Of a DNA stretch of 64,000 bases, positions 61,906 through 64,000 are shown in pieces. Location: NCBI RefSeq assembly GCF_030813495.1, contig NZ_JAUSUI010000006.1, positions 1 through 64,000 on the forward strand, read 5' to 3'. Source of the DNA: Ancylobacter polymorphus. Its GTDB lineage: Bacteria; Pseudomonadota; Alphaproteobacteria; Rhizobiales; Xanthobacteraceae. Numbering within the stretch: position 1 is the first letter of the stretch; each line of letters starts with the position of its first letter. Position numbers and translations under genes: made by a program. Below the pieces are notes generated by a model. That model did not search any database, was not told where the DNA came from, and worked only from the letters and a program-made list of their open reading frames with translations.

Positions 61906-63468
61906 TCACTCGATCGGCAAGGCGGTGAAGCGGATCTGGCCTTCGGGGTCGGCCACCATCAGCAGCGCCGAACGCCGGCCTTCCTTCTTCAGTGCAGCGA
62001 GGCGCTTTTCGACATCGCCGGGGGTGAGCATCGCTTCCTGATTGACCTCGACGATGAGGTTGCCCGGCGCGATTCCGCGCTCGGCCGCCACCGAGCCAGG
62101 CTCCACGGCCATGACCACGACGCCCTTGAGCTCGTCCTTGATCTTGAAGCGGGTGCGCAGTTCCGGCGTCATCTCGGCCATCTCGACGCCCATCAGCTTG
62201 AGCGTGGCGACCGGCGGCGGCGCTTCGGGCTTCTTTTCGGGCGCGACGGAGGCGCTGGGGGAGGGCGTGCCCTCGTCGAGCCGGCCGACGGTGAGCTTGA
62301 CCGTCTCCTGCTGGCCCTTGCGGATGACGACGACATCGACCTGCTTGTCGACCGGCGTGTCGGCGACGATGATCGGCAGAGCGCGCATGTCCTTCACCTC
62401 CTTGCCGTCGAAGGTGATGACCACGTCGCCCGCCTTGAGCCCGCCCTTGGCGGCGGGGCCGTCCTCGGTCACCGAGCCGATCAGCGCGCCGCGCACGCGG
62501 TCGAGCGAGAGGCTCTCGGCGATTTCCGGCGTCACCTGCTGGATGCGCACCCCGATCCAGCCGCGGCGGGTTTCGCCGAACTCCTTGAGCTGGGCGATGA
62601 TCGGGATGGCGGTGTTGGAGGGCACGGCGAAGCCGATGCCGATGGAGCCGCCCGACGGCGAGATGATGGCGGTATTGATGCCGATCACATCGCCTTCCAT
62701 GTTGAACAGCGGGCCGCCGGAATTGCCGCGATTGATGGCGGCGTCGGTCTGCAGGAAATTGTCGTAGGGGCCGGAATTGATATCGCGGTTGCGGGCGGAG
62801 ATGACGCCCACCGTGAGCGTGCCGCCGAGGCCGAACGGGTTGCCGATCGCCATCACCCAGTCGCCGACGCGCAGAATGTCGGAATTGCCGAACTTCACCG
62901 CCTTCAGCGGCTTGCCGGCCTCGGGCGTCACTTTCAGCAGCGCGAGATCGATCTTGGTGTCGCGGCCGACGATCTCGGCCTTCAGCTTCGAACCGTCGGC
63001 GAAATTGGCGTAGACCTCGTCGGCATCGGCGATGACGTGGTTGTTGGTGACGATATAGCCGCTGGCGTCGATGACGAAGCCGGAGCCGAGCGAGGAGACG
63101 CGACGTGGGCCCTGGCCCTCGCCCTGCTGCTGCCGGCGCTTGAAGAACTCCTCGAAGAACTCCTCGAACGGCGAGCCCGGCGGCAGTTCCGGCGTCGGCA
63201 CGCTGCGCGAGGGGGCGACCGTCTGCGAGGTGGAGATGTTGACCACCGCGTCCATGATCTGGGCGGCGGTGTCGGCCACGGTGTCGGGACCCTTGGTCGC
63301 CGCCGCACGGCCCGGCTGCGGCAACAATGTCACCGAGAGCGCTACGGCGAAGGCGAGAAGCGCGGCGCCGAGCCGCCGTGCCAGGCAGGCCTGTTCGGCC
63401 CTGCGGCCTGAGGCTGAGAGAGCGGGGGCGGAACGCGCAAGGCCGAGGCCCTCAAGGCATTTGGTCAT
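61906..63468 (-). CDS. degP: DegP/Do-family periplasmic serine protease
   Basis: A 520-residue HtrA-type protease and chaperone acting on misfolded envelope proteins. It has a long N-terminal signal (hydrophobic residues about 33-50, AAA cleavage region), then a trypsin-like domain with triad His144 (TNNHVI), Asp174 (KIDLALL) and Ser250 (RGNSGGP). Two PDZ domains follow: the first near 290-385 (GWIGVRIQQVTPEIAESL, GLKAGDVVITFDG) and the second near 425-520. The ATG at 63468 has AAGGAGG 6 nt upstream. It follows hflC-DUF2065, as in many Alphaproteobacteria. Confidence 0.95.
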   Translation of the reverse strand: MTKCLEGLGLARSAPALSASGRRAEQACLARRLGAALLAFAVALSVTLLPQPGRAAATKGPDTVADTAAQIMDAVVNISTSQTVAPSRSVPTPELPPGSPFEEFFEEFFKRRQQQGEGQGPRRVSSLGSGFVIDASGYIVTNNHVIADADEVYANFADGSKLKAEIVGRDTKIDLALLKVTPEAGKPLKAVKFGNSDILRVGDWVMAIGNPFGLGGTLTVGVISARNRDINSGPYDNFLQTDAAINRGNSGGPLFNMEGDVIGINTAIISPSGGSIGIGFAVPSNTAIPIIAQLKEFGETRRGWIGVRIQQVTPEIAESLSLDRVRGALIGSVTEDGPAAKGGLKAGDVVITFDGKEVKDMRALPIIVADTPVDKQVDVVVIRKGQQETVKLTVGRLDEGTPSPSASVAPEKKPEAPPPVATLKLMGVEMAEMTPELRTRFKIKDELKGVVVMAVEPGSVAAERGIAPGNLIVEVNQEAMLTPGDVEKRLAALKKEGRRSALLMVADPEGQIRFTALPIE

Positions 63469-63575
63469 GAAGCCTCCTTGACGCCGCCACGCGGAGCCGG
63501 GCGGCACGGCCCCTCATCCATTGGCCGTTCGCCCGACGCTACAAGCCGCAAGGCGCGATGCAAGCCAAAACAGCG

Positions 63576-63602
63576 CGAGGCGGGGCACGGAGCCCCGCCT
63601 CG
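63576..63602 (-). terminator. Terminator after the hflC-DUF2065 genes
   Basis: On the minus strand CGAGGCGGGGC and GCCCCGCCTCG form a perfect 11-bp stem with a 5-nt loop, followed by CGCTGTTTTGG. It lies directly after the DUF2065 stop and separates degP as its own transcription unit. Confidence 0.75.
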
Positions 63603-63788
63603 TCAACCTCGGATGATCCACACAAGGGCAAGACCCAGAACGGCCCCGATGAGGCCGGCCACGCGCAAGGGCGAGTCGGACAATTGCGCGATGGCTTCGG
63701 CAGAGCGGCGCACCGCCGCCGGAGCGACGGCAAGCGCCAGACCTTCGATCACCAGCACAAGGCCGAGCGCGACGATGAAATCATACAT
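63603..63788 (-). CDS. DUF2065 membrane protein
   Basis: A 61-residue protein with two membrane helices (about 4-22 and 42-58) and the DUF2065 pattern LGLVLVIEGLALAVAPAAVRR then RVAGLIGAVLGLALVWIIRG. Small proteins of this family follow hflC in many proteobacteria and are inferred to serve the HflKC/FtsH membrane complex. No function is proven. It lies 12 nt after the hflC stop. Confidence 0.9.
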   Translation of the reverse strand: MYDFIVALGLVLVIEGLALAVAPAAVRRSAEAIAQLSDSPLRVAGLIGAVLGLALVWIIRG

Positions 63789-63800
63789 CGTCGCGTCGCG

Positions 63801-64000
63801 TCAGTTCGCCGGCGCCAGCGGCGCCGCCGGTGCCGCCGGGGCGGGCTGAGCCGCCGCGGGTGCGGCCGGCGTGCCGAGAACCGCGTCGGCGCGCGCCGTG
63901 GGATTGCTGAAGAAGCGGAAGAACTCCGAATCCGGCGCCAGCAGCATCCGCGTGTCCGAGCCCTTCAGCGAGGCCTCATAGGCCTGCATCGACCGGTAGA
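63801..64000 (-). CDS. hflC: HflC, C-terminal end (continues past the window edge)
   Basis: Only the last 66 or so residues are present. They show the HflC end pattern YRSMQAYEASLKGSDTRMLLAPDSEFFRFF, followed by an Ala/Pro-rich tail. HflC with HflK forms a SPFH membrane complex that controls the FtsH protease. The identity rests on this C-terminal motif and on the downstream DUF2065 and degP genes. The tail is longer than in E. coli HflC. Confidence 0.85.
   Translation of the reverse strand, partial: YRSMQAYEASLKGSDTRMLLAPDSEFFRFFSNPTARADAVLGTPAAPAAAQPAPAAPAAPLAPAN

Overview
The window is GC-rich, gene-dense chromosomal DNA from an alphaproteobacterium, most likely a member of the Hyphomicrobiales (Rhizobiales), perhaps Xanthobacteraceae-like. 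The order assignment is inference. It rests on the complete dcw cluster running into lpxC-bamD-recN-ligA, a GapR (DUF2312) gene, DUF1244, DUF3309, DUF1036 and DUF2065 genes, an hflC-DUF2065-degP order, and an alphaproteobacterial-type LexA box (GAAC-N7-GAAC). I see no phage, transposon, CRISPR array, tRNA or rRNA.

Layout. 0-4.3 kb: an extensin-like lipoprotein, a DapB-like reductase that lacks the catalytic His pair, the RNase P RNA gene, a small lytic transglycosylase and an AmpD-like amidase. 4.4-25.1 kb: the division and cell-wall (dcw) cluster mraZ-rsmH-ftsL-ftsI-murE-murF-mraY-[MBL gene, opposite strand]-murD-ftsW-murG-murC-murB-ddl-ftsQ-ftsA-ftsZ. It is preceded by a clear MraZ operator made of three 10-bp-spaced repeats over a promoter. 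25.1-34.4 kb: lpxC, bamD, SOS-controlled recN, a two-gene membrane glycosylation cassette (GT2-GtrA fusion plus an ArnT/PMT-like transferase) and ligA. 34.4-45.4 kb: metabolic and housekeeping genes, namely an isochorismatase-fold hydrolase, DUF3309, aminopeptidase P, 2,2-dialkylglycine decarboxylase with its divergent LysR regulator, UvrD/PcrA, PrmA, a thioesterase and a GlcD-type FAD oxidase. 45.5-53.8 kb: a large AsmA protein, serB, miaA, an msrQ without msrP, and purEK. 54-58.1 kb: an LdtD-like L,D-transpeptidase followed by a MepK/YcbK-like endopeptidase. 58.1-64 kb: gapR, DUF1244, N-formylglutamate amidohydrolase, glycerate kinase, DUF1036, a DegP-type protease, DUF2065 and the 3' end of hflC.

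How the genes work together. Most of the window builds or remodels the envelope. Mur enzymes make the UDP-muramyl peptide and lipid II, FtsQ/L/I/W/A/Z place and run septal synthesis, LpxC starts lipid A, BamD and AsmA serve the outer membrane, and DegP/HflC handle envelope and membrane proteolysis. Peptidoglycan hydrolases and the LdtD/MepK pair edit the wall. Many dcw genes overlap by 4 nt, which implies translational coupling.

The region is mostly conserved core genome. The parts that look accessory or unusual are the metallo-beta-lactamase-fold gene inside the dcw cluster beside a palindromic repeat, the GT2-GtrA/ArnT-like cassette between recN and ligA, the dgdAR pair, the divergent DapB, and several regulatory palindromes. 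I did not find a clearly undescribed multi-gene system. The glycosylation cassette is the nearest to a discrete functional module of unknown target.
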